Source: Pontibacter aquaedesilientis
GTDB taxonomy: Bacteria > Bacteroidota > Bacteroidia > Cytophagales > Hymenobacteraceae
DNA: 64,000 bases
Direction of reading: 5' to 3'
Assembly (NCBI RefSeq): GCF_014773225.1
Contig: NZ_JACXAJ010000001.1
Coordinates: 868,001-932,000, forward strand
A model generated the notes under the pieces. That model was not told the DNA's origin and searched no databases. It saw only the letters and a program-made list of their open reading frames with translations. Shown piece by piece: positions 50,474 to 61,743 of the stretch; within the stretch, counting starts at the first letter, position 1, and every line of letters begins with the position of its first letter. The translations under genes were made by a program, and so were the position numbers.

Positions 50474-51385
50474 CTACCGTACTTTCGCCCTTTTCACCAG
50501 GTAACTGTACAGCACCTTGTCGAATGGCTCACTGATATCGACCGGCACAAAATCGATCTTGTACTGACCGCACTTCAGCTCCAACTCACGTTTGTAGTTG
50601 GCTATAGCGCTGCGATAATGCTCCTTTACCTGTGAAGGTTGCAACTTTAGCTCCTGACCCGTTTCTACATCCACAAACACATAGGGGCGCTCTGCGAAAT
50701 CAAACTCCTCCTCAGTTTTGCGATCCATCACATGGAAGATGAGCACCTCGTGCTTCTGGTGTTTCAGGTGTTGCAAAGCCGCGAAGATGGCATCACTGTC
50801 CTCATGCCGGCCTAACATGTCGCTGAAGATCACAACAAGGGAGCGCTTCGGAATCTGCTGTGCGATCTGGTGGATCACCTCCGGCACATTGGTTTCTTCC
50901 CGGACAGGAGTTTCTTCCAGTTGCTTTTGGAGTAGCAGTAATAAGGTATGGAGATGGGAGGCAGTGGAGCGAACAGGCGTTTGCTGCCTGATGGCTTGGG
51001 CGAAGGTCACCAGCCCTACCGCGTCACGCTGCTTCCGGAGCAAGGTGGCCAGCGCCGCTGCACAGAGTATGCTGAACGTGATTTTACCTTTGTTCTCTAC
51101 CGGATAATACATGGAAGGCGACACATCCAGCAGCATATGACAGCGCAGGTTGGTTTCCTCTTCAAAACGCTTCACAAACAGCTTATCGGTGCGGGCGTAT
51201 ACCTTCCAGTCGATGTGACGGGTGCTTTCGCCACTGTTATAAAGCCGGTGTTCCGAAAACTCTACCGAGAAGCCATGGTAAGGTGATTGGTGCAAACCTG
51301 TGATAAAGCCCTCCACCAATTGCTTTGCCAGAAACTCCATGTTCTCGAATTTCTGAACGTCGGCAAGTGTGAGGGGCTTTTTCAT
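50474..51385 (-). CDS. DUF58 domain protein (second copy)
   Basis: A 303-residue DUF58 protein, distinct from the one at 36234. The motif GFSVEFSEHRLYNSGESTRHIDWKVYARTD is recognisable but less strict, and MLLDVSPSMY holds an intact DxSxS metal site. No MoxR or Bat gene is beside it. Its start codon overlaps the stop of the rlpA-like gene by four bases, so the two are translationally coupled. Confidence 0.85.
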   Translation of the reverse strand: MKKPLTLADVQKFENMEFLAKQLVEGFITGLHQSPYHGFSVEFSEHRLYNSGESTRHIDWKVYARTDKLFVKRFEEETNLRCHMLLDVSPSMYYPVENKGKITFSILCAAALATLLRKQRDAVGLVTFAQAIRQQTPVRSTASHLHTLLLLLQKQLEETPVREETNVPEVIHQIAQQIPKRSLVVIFSDMLGRHEDSDAIFAALQHLKHQKHEVLIFHVMDRKTEEEFDFAERPYVFVDVETGQELKLQPSQVKEHYRSAIANYKRELELKCGQYKIDFVPVDISEPFDKVLYSYLVKRAKVR

Positions 51386-51807
51386 AAACTCAGTTTCGGT
51401 TTTTTTCCGGTTGGCATTATCTCAGAAACGATGGTAGCCATTTCAGGTTGTCCGCTGCCAGGCAACTCCTGTACCTGCACCGGCGCTATACCTGCCCGAA
51501 TCAGGTCAATCTGCTGGGCAGCCGCCTTCGAAATATCAATAACCCGGTGTCGGCTATGGGCCATGCGGTCGTTGATGCGCACCACAACCGACTTACCGTT
51601 ACGGGTGTTGGTGACCTGCACGTAAGTATCGAATGGCAGGGAAGCATGGGCTGCAGTGAGCTGGTTTTTGTTGTAGCGCTCACCACTTGCGGTGCGACTG
51701 CCATGCATCCGATCCGCATAAAAGGAAGCCTTTCCGTCAGCGGAGTAAAGGGTGCGGCCAGCAGGAAAAGAAAGCAGAAATACTAGTATAAGTGAATAGA
51801 TATTCAT
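51382..51807 (-). CDS. rlpA: RlpA-like septal ring / double-psi beta-barrel protein
   Basis: A 141-residue exported protein with a signal peptide of about 18 residues. The DPBB fold has the RlpA signatures GKASFYADRMHGSRTASGERYN, TYVQVTNTRNGKSVVVRINDR and RVIDISKAAAQQI. RlpA proteins cleave or bind denuded peptidoglycan. It lacks a SPOR domain and a lipobox Cys, so it is the short secreted form. It is followed by the coupled DUF58 gene. Confidence 0.88.
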   Translation of the reverse strand: MNIYSLILVFLLSFPAGRTLYSADGKASFYADRMHGSRTASGERYNKNQLTAAHASLPFDTYVQVTNTRNGKSVVVRINDRMAHSRHRVIDISKAAAQQIDLIRAGIAPVQVQELPGSGQPEMATIVSEIMPTGKKPKLSL

Positions 51808-51953
51808 GATATACTATATTTGGTTCATCGCAAATATATAATTTATTATCAATAGCCTATTTAATTGCTAAATTTTAAATTCAAAAATTTTTATATATCA
51901 GAACAATATGTTACTTTTAGGCTTAGAAAGTTGAATTTAACGTCTTATAAACG

Positions 51954-52310
51954 GTGGAAGAGAACAACGAAAAAGCAGAAATTTATTCCCAAAGAGTAAG
52001 AGCCGGGAAGAGAACGTATTTCTTTGATGTGAAGTCAACTCGCTCTAACGACTTTTATGTGACTATCACAGAAAGTAAGCGCAAGTTCAAGGATGATGAG
52101 TTCTCGTACGAGAAGCATAAGATCTTCCTTTACAAAGAGGATTTCGTGAAGTTTATGGAAGCGCTGCAGGGCACAATCGATCACGTTAAATCAGAACTTT
52201 TGACGGAAGAGGCCCTCGCCTCACTCGAAAACCCGACAGTGTCCAGCGAACTTCCTGTGGCTGTTGCCGAGGCTGAAGTTTCTTTTGACGAAGAACTGAA
52301 GTGGGAATAA
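51954..52310 (+). CDS. DUF3276 (PUR-alpha-like) nucleic-acid-binding protein
   Basis: A 118-residue protein with a GTG start. A single PUR-repeat-like domain (about 8-75, SQRVRAGKRTYFFDVKSTRSNDFYVTI) is followed by an acidic tail. The family is confined to Bacteroidota and spirochaetes; the Borrelia member (EbfC-unrelated BpuR/Bpur) binds DNA and RNA. A regulatory or nucleoid role is inferred. Confidence 0.85.
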   Translation: MEENNEKAEIYSQRVRAGKRTYFFDVKSTRSNDFYVTITESKRKFKDDEFSYEKHKIFLYKEDFVKFMEALQGTIDHVKSELLTEEALASLENPTVSSELPVAVAEAEVSFDEELKWE

Positions 52311-52342
52311 GTACTTGTTTTTTTTAGTTTAGCTATAGAGAG

Positions 52343-52369
52343 GCTCATGGGAAACCATGGGCTTTTTTT
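52343..52369 (+). terminator. Terminator of the DUF3276 gene
   Basis: An 8-bp stem GCTCATGG / CCATGGGC (one G-T pair) with a GAAA tetraloop and seven T, 30 bases after the stop codon. Confidence 0.88.
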
Positions 52370-52406
52370 ATGCCTCTCCCCTCCTCTGAAACTCCCCGAA
52401 AATTTG

Positions 52407-52414
52407 TATCTTTG
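52407..52414 (+). promoter_or_regulatory. Bacteroidota -7 box (TATCTTTG) of ychF
   Basis: TATCTTTG followed by CG is an exact TAnnTTTG element, 27 bases before the ychF start. Transcription would start near 52420. The -33 element is not clear. Confidence 0.6.
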
Positions 52415-52441
52415 CGCCCTGATATTAAACGATAAGAATTA

Positions 52442-53539
52442 ATGGGACTAAGATGCGGAATCGTAGGACTGCCCAATGTAGGCAAGTCTACTTTGTTCAA
52501 CGCTATTTCTAATGCCAAGGCAGAATCTGCCAACTACCCTTTCTGCACCATCGAGCCCAACGTGGGTGTGATTACGGTGCCCGATGAGCGCTTGCAGATT
52601 CTGGAAGAACTGGTGAACCCGCAACGTGTACTGCCTACCGTGATCGAGTTTGTAGACATCGCCGGACTCGTGAAAGGAGCCAGCAAAGGCGAAGGGCTTG
52701 GCAACAAATTCCTGGCGAATATTCGTGAGGTAGATGCCATCATCCATGTTGTGCGCTGCTTCGAAGACCCTAACATTGTACACGTAGCCGGTAAGGTCGA
52801 TCCTATCTCCGACAAGGAAATAATTGACACGGAACTGCAGCTGAAAGACCTGGAGTCCATCGAAAAGATGATGATCAAGGTACAGCGATCGGCTAAAGCA
52901 GGCGACGCAAAAGCCAAGAAAGAACTGGCTAGTCTGGAAAAATATAAGAACCACCTGGAGCAGGGCCTCAATGCCCGCAGCCTGGAGGCTACAGAAGATG
53001 ACAAAGAGACTGTGAGCGAACTAAACCTGCTCACTGACAAGCCGGTAATCTACGCAGCCAACGTGGACGAAAACTCCATGAACGATGGCAACGAGTATTC
53101 CAACGCACTGGCCGAGCACGTAAAAAACGAGAATGCGCAGGTGGTATTAATCTCAGCCTCCATCGAAGCACAGATCGCAGAACTAACCGACCCAGAGGAG
53201 AAGGAAATGTTCCTATCTGAGTATGGACTGAAAGAGTCTGGGCTGAACAAACTAATCCGTGCGTCTTACGAGCTGTTGGACCTGATCACTTACTTCACCG
53301 CGGGTGTGAAGGAAGTGCGTGCCTGGACGATCGGAAAAGGCTGGAAAGCTCCGGCTGCTGCGGGTGTGATCCACTCTGACTTCGAGAAGGGCTTTATCCG
53401 TGCCGAGGTAATTAAGTTGAAGGACTACCAGGAGTACAAAACGGAAGCCAAGATAAAGGAAGCCGGTAAAATGGCGGTAGAAGGAAAAGACTACGTGGTG
53501 CAGGACGGAGATATCATGCACTTCCGATTTAACGTATAA
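52442..53539 (+). CDS. ychF: Redox-regulated ATPase YchF (Obg-family)
   Basis: A 365-residue Obg-superfamily NTPase that prefers ATP over GTP. G1 is GLPNVGKSTLFNA, G3 is DIAGLVKGASKGEGLGNKFL in part, a coiled-coil insertion follows (about 130-200), and the C-terminal TGS domain (about 280-365) ends in YVVQDGDIMHFRFNV. YchF binds ribosomes and modulates stress responses. Its own promoter box and terminator make it monocistronic. Confidence 0.95.
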   Translation: MGLRCGIVGLPNVGKSTLFNAISNAKAESANYPFCTIEPNVGVITVPDERLQILEELVNPQRVLPTVIEFVDIAGLVKGASKGEGLGNKFLANIREVDAIIHVVRCFEDPNIVHVAGKVDPISDKEIIDTELQLKDLESIEKMMIKVQRSAKAGDAKAKKELASLEKYKNHLEQGLNARSLEATEDDKETVSELNLLTDKPVIYAANVDENSMNDGNEYSNALAEHVKNENAQVVLISASIEAQIAELTDPEEKEMFLSEYGLKESGLNKLIRASYELLDLITYFTAGVKEVRAWTIGKGWKAPAAAGVIHSDFEKGFIRAEVIKLKDYQEYKTEAKIKEAGKMAVEGKDYVVQDGDIMHFRFNV

Positions 53540-53556
53540 ATACATTCCCATATGTT

Positions 53557-53590
53557 AAAAGCGCCGGTGTTATCGCTGGCGCTTTTTTTT
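53557..53590 (+). terminator. ychF terminator
   Basis: AAAAGCGCC at 53557-53565 pairs with GGCGCTTTT at 53578-53586, followed by more T; the inner loop is partly paired. It lies 18 bases after the ychF stop. Confidence 0.88.
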
Positions 53591-53706
53591 ATGCCTATAC
53601 CTGTGGGGAATGCACCAAACAAATTGACCTCAATAATCAGGAATTAGACCTGAATGGATGCTGATTTAACCCTGACTGTACAAATTATCATTAACAAGTT
53701 GAGGTG

Positions 53707-54333
53707 CTAGTTTTTCTGCAAAAGCAGGCTAAGAATACGCAGTAAGGTTGTACGGTCCGCTTCGTCAAAGAACTCTTCTATACCTTGCAGCGAGAACCCG
53801 CTTTGGTTGGCAGCCTGCACAAAATCGGAAACATGATGAGTATAGCAAGGCACCTCCTGGCGCCCCTCGGACGTGTCAAAACGGGCTTTGGTACCTGCGT
53901 ACTGCTTGAACGGATGCAACTCCCCCACATACACATAACCACCTGGCCTTAGCACGTTGGCCGCCTGAGCAAAAACATGGCCCAGATCACTGATATGCTC
54001 CAGCACCAGGCTAAAGGTTACCAAGTCGAAACGTGTATCCGTAAATTGCCAGTCCCGGGTAATGTCAGCCTGGATAAAGTCTACACGATTATTATTAACC
54101 TTGGCCTTTGCTTTCGCCAGCATACCTTCCGATAAGTCTACCGCTGCGACATACCGGGCTTTATCCAGCAGCCACATAGTGTTCTTACCCGTCCCACAAC
54201 CAATTTCCAGGCAACTATCAAAGGCTACCCCAGCCAACACCTTACGCAGAGCTATACCTTCCAGATCACGGGTACGGTTCTTGTTCGTGTCATACTGCTC
54301 AGCCCAGGCGTTATAAGCGTTTCTTACATCCAT
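53707..54333 (-). CDS. Class I SAM-dependent methyltransferase
   Basis: A 208-residue methyltransferase. Motif I is CLEIGCGTGKNTMWLL, followed by AAVDLSEGMLAKAK and LVTFSLVLEHI. The C-terminal part, with SDFVQAANQSGFSL, is of the type seen in small-molecule methyltransferases. Substrate unknown. It is the downstream partner of the T9SS plug gene on the same strand, 29 bases away. Confidence 0.85.
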   Translation of the reverse strand: MDVRNAYNAWAEQYDTNKNRTRDLEGIALRKVLAGVAFDSCLEIGCGTGKNTMWLLDKARYVAAVDLSEGMLAKAKAKVNNNRVDFIQADITRDWQFTDTRFDLVTFSLVLEHISDLGHVFAQAANVLRPGGYVYVGELHPFKQYAGTKARFDTSEGRQEVPCYTHHVSDFVQAANQSGFSLQGIEEFFDEADRTTLLRILSLLLQKN

Positions 54334-54362
54334 CTGCCTATGTGTTTCCTGTCAACTGGTCG

Positions 54363-55691
54363 CTATCTTCTGTTAAAGGACAATTCCTCATAGCCAATAA
54401 GCAAGTCAGCACGCGACCCCGGTGGGCGATAGTAGATGAGAATATCATAAGTATTGCCGGTAGCAAAATGGCTGCCCTCGAAATAACTGACGTCAAGGGT
54501 ATTGCTGTTGTTCTGTTTAAGGGCATAGTAATAGTTGTAATAGCCTTGCTTCAGCAACAAACGCCCGGAATAGGCTTGCTGCTCCTGATCGTAGCGCATA
54601 CGTGATTCCTCATTTAGCTGCCAGTCTGTAAGGCCTCCCAGAATATAAACACTTCCGTTCTGCACCTCTCCTGTTCTCAGCTCAAAATCCACCCAGGTAT
54701 AATCGGCATTCACAATGGAGTTACCATACTCCCGGTTGCCATAGAGCTGTTTTCCGTTCACATCCGGGTCCTGGCTATAGGCCAGGCCATCACGGCTGCG
54801 GTCAGCCTGCAGCAGAACGTGAACGGGCGAAGCTTCCAGGTTGATCTGGTCTACGCCTATACCTTTGTAACGAATGCTGCGCGTGTCAAAGGGGCGGAAC
54901 TCACTCAGCCCCTTGAAATGCTCACTTGCCTCAAAGAACACATACTCCAGGCGACGCTGGTCATCCCGCACGAAGGTAGGTCTCGGGTATACCTTGGCAT
55001 TGTCCCAACGATGGTTTTGGCGCATGACGGCCCGCACTTCCTGCGACGGGTTTACCAACGCATAGTCTTTATAGAATACATTGAACTCAATCGGTTGACG
55101 GGCCTCCTTCCCGTTTGGTCCCATGGGTGCGCCCAGTTTTGCGGTTACAGCCACCAGGTTCTGGTACACCAAGAAACGGCGTGTCAGCAGAAGGCCGCCC
55201 CCCTCCTCACTTACCTGCAACACATAATTGCCGCTTAGCTTTACACGGGGTACCCGGAAGCGATAGTGCACATAAGGTACGCGCGTACTGATGGAGTTCT
55301 GGACATCAGTTACAAAAAACTCATTAAAATCGTTGAGGTACTGTTGCTCATTCAGACCGGAGGGTGTCCAGTCGGCATTGCAGTAGACCAGCTTGGCTAC
55401 CAGGCGCTGCGGGCCGGCGTTCAGCCTGTCAAACTCGAGCAAAATGGGCTGTTCCTGCCCAAGCGATATGACAGCCGGCTCCAGCACGGCTTCAGGGCCA
55501 CCCGTAGCACGATAGCACTGCACAGACCTTATGCTAGGGTCATAAACGTAATCTTCGTAACGGATCGACTGCTGTGTACGCTGACCTGATGTTGTCTGTC
55601 CTTGTTGCTCGATCGGAACACAGGCAGCCATACCCCATGCTAAACTAGTAGCAAGCAGGGCAGCATAGATTTTATTAGGAGACATAATCAT
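54363..55691 (-). CDS. Type IX secretion system plug protein domain (DUF5103) lipoprotein
   Basis: A 442-residue protein with a lipoprotein-type signal peptide (GMAAC, Cys24). It matches DUF5103, renamed for the plug protein that closes the SprA translocon channel of the type IX secretion system in the Flavobacterium structure. The N-terminal half is beta-rich (YEDYVYDPSIRSVQCY, LVYCNADW), and the C-terminal half has a conserved YGNREYGN and GSHF region. Presence implies a T9SS, which also powers gliding. A second ATG lies two codons downstream. Confidence 0.85.
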   Translation of the reverse strand: MIMSPNKIYAALLATSLAWGMAACVPIEQQGQTTSGQRTQQSIRYEDYVYDPSIRSVQCYRATGGPEAVLEPAVISLGQEQPILLEFDRLNAGPQRLVAKLVYCNADWTPSGLNEQQYLNDFNEFFVTDVQNSISTRVPYVHYRFRVPRVKLSGNYVLQVSEEGGGLLLTRRFLVYQNLVAVTAKLGAPMGPNGKEARQPIEFNVFYKDYALVNPSQEVRAVMRQNHRWDNAKVYPRPTFVRDDQRRLEYVFFEASEHFKGLSEFRPFDTRSIRYKGIGVDQINLEASPVHVLLQADRSRDGLAYSQDPDVNGKQLYGNREYGNSIVNADYTWVDFELRTGEVQNGSVYILGGLTDWQLNEESRMRYDQEQQAYSGRLLLKQGYYNYYYALKQNNSNTLDVSYFEGSHFATGNTYDILIYYRPPGSRADLLIGYEELSFNRR

Positions 55692-55881
55692 GTGCTATGA
55701 TACCGGCACAAACAAACAAGGTATGGCCAGTTACAGGTTTTAATTTGATAGACGAAGATAGGAATTTTTAACCAAAGCATGTTTTTACAGGTATAGAGGG
55801 TTTAAATTATACCTTAAAAGATTGCAAATCAAAAAGTTACAACGTATATTCAAGCTCGCCGAACCATACAAAACCTACACT

Positions 55882-56745
55882 ATGAAAAAAATTCTACTGG
55901 CCGGTGCCACCGGGCAATTGGGGAAGTATATCTTCCGGGAGCTTAAACTGCAGGGCTATGATGTGCGCGTGCTGGCACGCAATCTCAAGAAAGCACAGGC
56001 ACTGTTCCCTGATCCGGAAGAACTTGTGCTGGCAGACGCCACAAAGCGAGAATCTTTGGCAGGTTGCTGCGCCGGTGTGAAGGTGGTCATTTCGGCTATC
56101 GGCAAAAACACAAGTCTTCGCAGTCAGAGTCACGGTTCCTTTCTGGATATTGATTACAAAGCAAACCTGAACCTGCTTGGTGAAGCCCAAAAGGCAGGCG
56201 TGTCGCAGTTTATTTACATCTCCGTCTATGGTGCTGACAGGTATGCTAGCCTAGCCTATTTCAAGGCACACAACGACTTTGAAAATGCCTTGCGCAGCAG
56301 CGGAATATCCTATACCATACTGCAGCCTGTTGCCCTCTTTTCTGCCTTGGATGAGCTTGTATACATGGCCCGCAAAGGACGGGTGGGCTTTTTCGGGAAA
56401 GGTGACAAAACAGTAAACCCGATCTATGAAGGGGATGTCGCCAAAGTTGCCGTATCCTGTATTGGGCAGGCAAACCAAACGCTGCCGCTCGGGGGAAAAT
56501 TAACTTACTCCCGACGCGAGTTGATCCACATAGCCTGTGAGGCCGTCGGCTACAGTGGCCGGATATCAGAAATTCCGTTTGAACTCGTTGAGCCGCTGCT
56601 CCCATTTGTCCGACTGATGAGCAGGAGCCTGTACGATAAAATCGCCTACATGCTGGCCGTTTCTAAGGATGATTGTATTGCGCCTGCTGTTGGAGATCAC
56701 AGTTTGGAAGAGTACTTCGAACTGGAATCAGCCTTGCTCCACTAA
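55882..56745 (+). CDS. Atypical SDR / NAD(P)-binding oxidoreductase
   Basis: A 287-residue atypical short-chain dehydrogenase. The NAD(P) motif is LLAGATGQLGKYIFRELK at the N terminus; ISAIGKN and FIYISVYGADRY are further conserved strands. The typical YxxxK is replaced by the atypical SDR layout (NmrA/HSCARG-like), so it may sense or bind NAD(P)H without reducing a substrate. An in-frame TTG at 55822 would add 20 residues; the ATG at 55882 is the natural start. Its stop overlaps the convergent OsmC stop by four bases. Confidence 0.82.
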   Translation: MKKILLAGATGQLGKYIFRELKLQGYDVRVLARNLKKAQALFPDPEELVLADATKRESLAGCCAGVKVVISAIGKNTSLRSQSHGSFLDIDYKANLNLLGEAQKAGVSQFIYISVYGADRYASLAYFKAHNDFENALRSSGISYTILQPVALFSALDELVYMARKGRVGFFGKGDKTVNPIYEGDVAKVAVSCIGQANQTLPLGGKLTYSRRELIHIACEAVGYSGRISEIPFELVEPLLPFVRLMSRSLYDKIAYMLAVSKDDCIAPAVGDHSLEEYFELESALLH

Positions 56746-57182
56746 TCCGTTGCGCTGTCTTTCTCCAATACAGTCCGTATCGCTATACCTGACTCCAGGG
56801 TGCGTTGCACCGGGCATCGTGAAGAAATGTCCTCCAGCCTTTTTATTTGCTCCGGACTGAGTTTACCCGACAAACGGAGCGTTTTCACGATCTGCTTTCC
56901 GTTTCCATTGTTACTGCTTACACCAGGGTTTGTGCCACTGGCCAAAGACTCCATGTGCAAACTGACTTCAGCCCTTTCCAACTCCCATTTTTTTCGTCGG
57001 GCGTACATATGCAGCGTAATCACGGTGCAGGCTCCCAATGCACTTAGGATGTAATCGTCCGGGTCGGGGCCCGTTTTTATACCTTCGTCTATACCTGATT
57101 CGTCAATTGTAAAGGACTGTTCTTCCATTTTTATCTGGGCCACATACCCCGACGGGCTGCTGGCATGCACTACTACACTCAT
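56742..57182 (-). CDS. OsmC family protein
   Basis: A 146-residue OsmC/Ohr-type protein. GPDPDDYILSALGACTVITLHMYARRK carries the first conserved Cys and the second lies near the C terminus in SSRCPVQRTL. The two-Cys arrangement is that of thiol peroxidases acting on organic hydroperoxides. It is convergent with the SDR gene. Confidence 0.88.
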   Translation of the reverse strand: MSVVVHASSPSGYVAQIKMEEQSFTIDESGIDEGIKTGPDPDDYILSALGACTVITLHMYARRKKWELERAEVSLHMESLASGTNPGVSSNNGNGKQIVKTLRLSGKLSPEQIKRLEDISSRCPVQRTLESGIAIRTVLEKDSATD

Positions 57183-57389
57183 CTATTTGTTGGGTTGTTT
57201 CGCTAGCATATACGCAATCGGCACTAAACCGGGGAAGGAAGCTACCATAATATACACTTTGAGGATAAGACCATCTGCGCATCAAGTCTAATGCTATTTT
57301 TTTGAATTCAAAATGAGCCAGTTACAACTACCACCTCATTTTTTTGCTTAAAAACCTACCTCAGGTTTTGCAAAATAAAAGCGACCCGC

Positions 57390-57397
57390 TATATTTG
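57390..57397 (+). promoter_or_regulatory. Promoter -7 box (TATATTTG) of tRNA-Glu
   Basis: TATATTTG is an exact TAnnTTTG element 19 bases before the tRNA. A TTTTG at 57366-57370 lies 19 bases upstream of it, a good -33 element at the expected spacing. This is the best complete promoter in the window. Confidence 0.75.
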
Positions 57398-57416
57398 CAA
57401 CACAATACGACAGAAT

Positions 57417-57488
57417 GGTCCGTTCGTCTAGGGGTTAGGACTCCAGATTTTCATTCTGGCAACAGGGGTTCGATTCCCCTACGGACTA
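57417..57488 (+). tRNA. tRNA-Glu (anticodon TTC)
   Basis: A full cloverleaf: acceptor GGTCCGT with ACGGACT (G1-U72 wobble), D arm with TAGGGGTTAGGA, anticodon stem CCAGA/TCTGG around the TTTTCAT loop (anticodon TTC), and T arm AGGGG-TTCGATT-CCCCT. The discriminator is A. A complete CCA is not encoded, so it must be added after transcription. Confidence 0.96.
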
Positions 57489-57498
57489 CAAAAAAACG

Positions 57499-57532
57499 AA
57501 AACGGGCTCAGATAGCGATCTGAGCCCGTTTT
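57499..57532 (+). terminator. tRNA-Glu terminator
   Basis: A perfect 15-bp stem (57499-57513 with 57518-57532), AAAACGGGCTCAGAT and its complement, with an AGCG loop and T run, 10 bases after the tRNA. Confidence 0.92.
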
Positions 57533-57634
57533 TTGATTTTATGTAATTAAATATTGTCTCCCCTAATTTGCTGGTCAACATCAGACAACAGCTTCTTCTC
57601 TACTAATCACCCACCAGACCGGGCACTGGCTTTA

Positions 57635-58729
57635 TCAGCTATCCCGTCTTTCTGAATTGGTTTTTCTAGGAAGCGTAATGGTAAATGTGGTGCCTTCGTT
57701 GACCTTACTTTCTACCTGAATCTTACCACCAGCACTTGTAACATGGTTATGAACCAGATAAAGGCCTATTCCTTTACTATCCGAATGGCTATGAAACTTT
57801 TGATTTAAACCAAAAATCTTGTCCTTTACCTTTTCCAGATCAAATCCTTGGCCGTTGTCTGTGTAGACAAGAGAAGTACCCCATTCATCGACTTCTGATC
57901 TGACAGAGATGTCAGGAGGACAACTAGGGCGTGCGTACTTGATGGAGTTTGTGATTAAATTTAACAGCACGCTTTCCAGATTTACCTTGTTAAAGGCAAG
58001 GGTATGCGCTTTTGAAAAATCGGTGTGTATCGTCGTTTTAGATGTTTTGATCAGTGCGCTGATGGAAACCAATACTTCATCTAAGCACGCTGATAAGCTT
58101 ACTTCTTCTAGGTTAGCGTTTATATCGTGCTTTTCGGTTAAAATATCTACATAATTATTGAGCGTTTGCTTTAGTTTATCCCCTGTTTGCTTGAGGTAAT
58201 TGATCAGTTGAATTGTTTTCTGATCTTCTATTTTAGAGACATCAATGAGTTTAAAGAGAGAAAGCAGGTTATTGACAGGCGACCTTAGATCATGAGAGGT
58301 GGTGTAGTTTAATTGCTTCAGATCCTGATTGATTTTGGTGAGATTTGCCAAAAGTATATTCCTCTCCGCTTCTAGCTTCTTTTTGTGCGTTATGTTCTTG
58401 GCAATGGCAAATATGACTCCCTCGCTTTCCACTGGCAATGAGGTCCAGGACAGCCACACTGTTTCTCCAGCCTTTGTAATATATCGGTTCTCAAAATTAT
58501 TGAGCGGTTTGGCTTTGACCAATTCGTTTCTTACAGCTGATGTTATTTCTTTGTCATCAGGGTGAATAAATTCATTGATCGGTCGCGCATACAACTCCTC
58601 CATCGTGTAGCCCAACAAGTCTGACACAGCTGCATTGATCTTTTTGAAATAACCGTCATACCCTGCTATGCACAACAGATCCGGCGACATCTCGAAGAAT
58701 AGGTCAAACTTAAAATCTGTAGGTTTCAT
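57635..58729 (-). CDS. PAS-domain sensor histidine kinase
   Basis: A 364-residue cytosolic kinase. PAS domain (about 12-118; ends ITHKKKLEAER). The H box TTSHDLRSPVNNLLSL has phospho-acceptor His146. The ATPase has N box LLNLITNSIKYARP, G1 YTDNGQGFDL and G2 SKGIGLYLVHN. There is no membrane segment and no attached receiver. No response regulator lies next to it, so it is an orphan. Ligand unknown. Confidence 0.92.
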   Translation of the reverse strand: MKPTDFKFDLFFEMSPDLLCIAGYDGYFKKINAAVSDLLGYTMEELYARPINEFIHPDDKEITSAVRNELVKAKPLNNFENRYITKAGETVWLSWTSLPVESEGVIFAIAKNITHKKKLEAERNILLANLTKINQDLKQLNYTTSHDLRSPVNNLLSLFKLIDVSKIEDQKTIQLINYLKQTGDKLKQTLNNYVDILTEKHDINANLEEVSLSACLDEVLVSISALIKTSKTTIHTDFSKAHTLAFNKVNLESVLLNLITNSIKYARPSCPPDISVRSEVDEWGTSLVYTDNGQGFDLEKVKDKIFGLNQKFHSHSDSKGIGLYLVHNHVTSAGGKIQVESKVNEGTTFTITLPRKTNSERRDS

Positions 58730-59072
58730 CGTAAATTTAATGGGGTAGTCCTAAGTTAGAAATATTGCAACCTGCACACCCCCTTAAGACCAGAGGCAAC
58801 CTTTGCGGTGTTGCTATTACAATTTAGATAATAAACTGCTGATTATACCTGCATTGTATGAAAATTACATCAACCGCTACCCTATCCACTAAATTTGGAA
58901 GTAAAAGACTTACTGGTACTTCTCCCTGATTTTAAGAACATCACATGATTAAATCATAAAACAAGGAACAGCGTGTCATGACAGACTTCACAGGGAACAA
59001 CTGCACACAGTTCAATAAAACGGCGCGTTCTATCAGGTCGTAACTGTTTCAGGTTCGGTTTTTAGTTTATAA
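58730..59072. other. Intergenic stretch without recognised gene
   Basis: About 340 bases between the histidine kinase start and the terminator at 59073. One TATACCT heptamer near 58845 is visible. I see no RNA gene, promoter consensus or coding frame here. Confidence 0.5.
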
Positions 59073-59109
59073 AAAAGAGCTGCTCCATCTAAGATAGAGC
59101 AGCTCTTTT
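59073..59109. terminator. Terminator downstream of katG
   Basis: A 13-bp stem AAAAGAGCTGCTC / GAGCAGCTCTTTT (59073-59085 with 59097-59109), T-rich on both outer sides. It lies 84 bases past the katG stop on the minus strand. Confidence 0.88.
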
Positions 59110-59192
59110 GAATATATCCGGATAAGCGGTAAACTTAAATTGAAAATCAAGCTCATGCAGTGGCGCTGAAACCGCAGCATGCGCATGGCATT

Positions 59193-61475
<2,283 letters not shown>

Positions 61476-61635
61476 TTATATATTTTATCTAATTTTTATA
61501 AATATACCGGATCAAATGACTTAATACAAATTAAATCGATTCGAATTATCTATCACAACATAGCCAAAATCTATAATGTCTGATTTTTTATAGAATGAAT
61601 AGTTTTTCAAAAACCCGACTGTTTGCCCTCACAAA

Positions 61636-61664
61636 AAACCGCCTCTTACTATTTGAGGTGGTTT
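61636..61664 (-). terminator. Terminator downstream of the EF-hand lipoprotein gene
   Basis: AAACCGCCTC (61636-61645) pairs with GAGGTGGTTT (61655-61664), one G-T pair. On the minus strand a run of T follows. It lies 80 bases past the stop of the minus-strand lipoprotein gene. Confidence 0.75.
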
Positions 61665-61743
61665 AGACAGGTTGTACCTTATGATATTGTATTTTAAAGA
61701 TTTGGCACCTTATAGTATAGTTTAAGGCTATGATCACCCTTAA

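Noticed and set aside
57310..57342. AAAATGAG / CTCATTTT hairpin upstream of tRNA-Glu
   Set aside because: Only 8 A/T-rich pairs with a 17-base loop; no gene ends nearby on the plus strand, so I do not call it a terminator.
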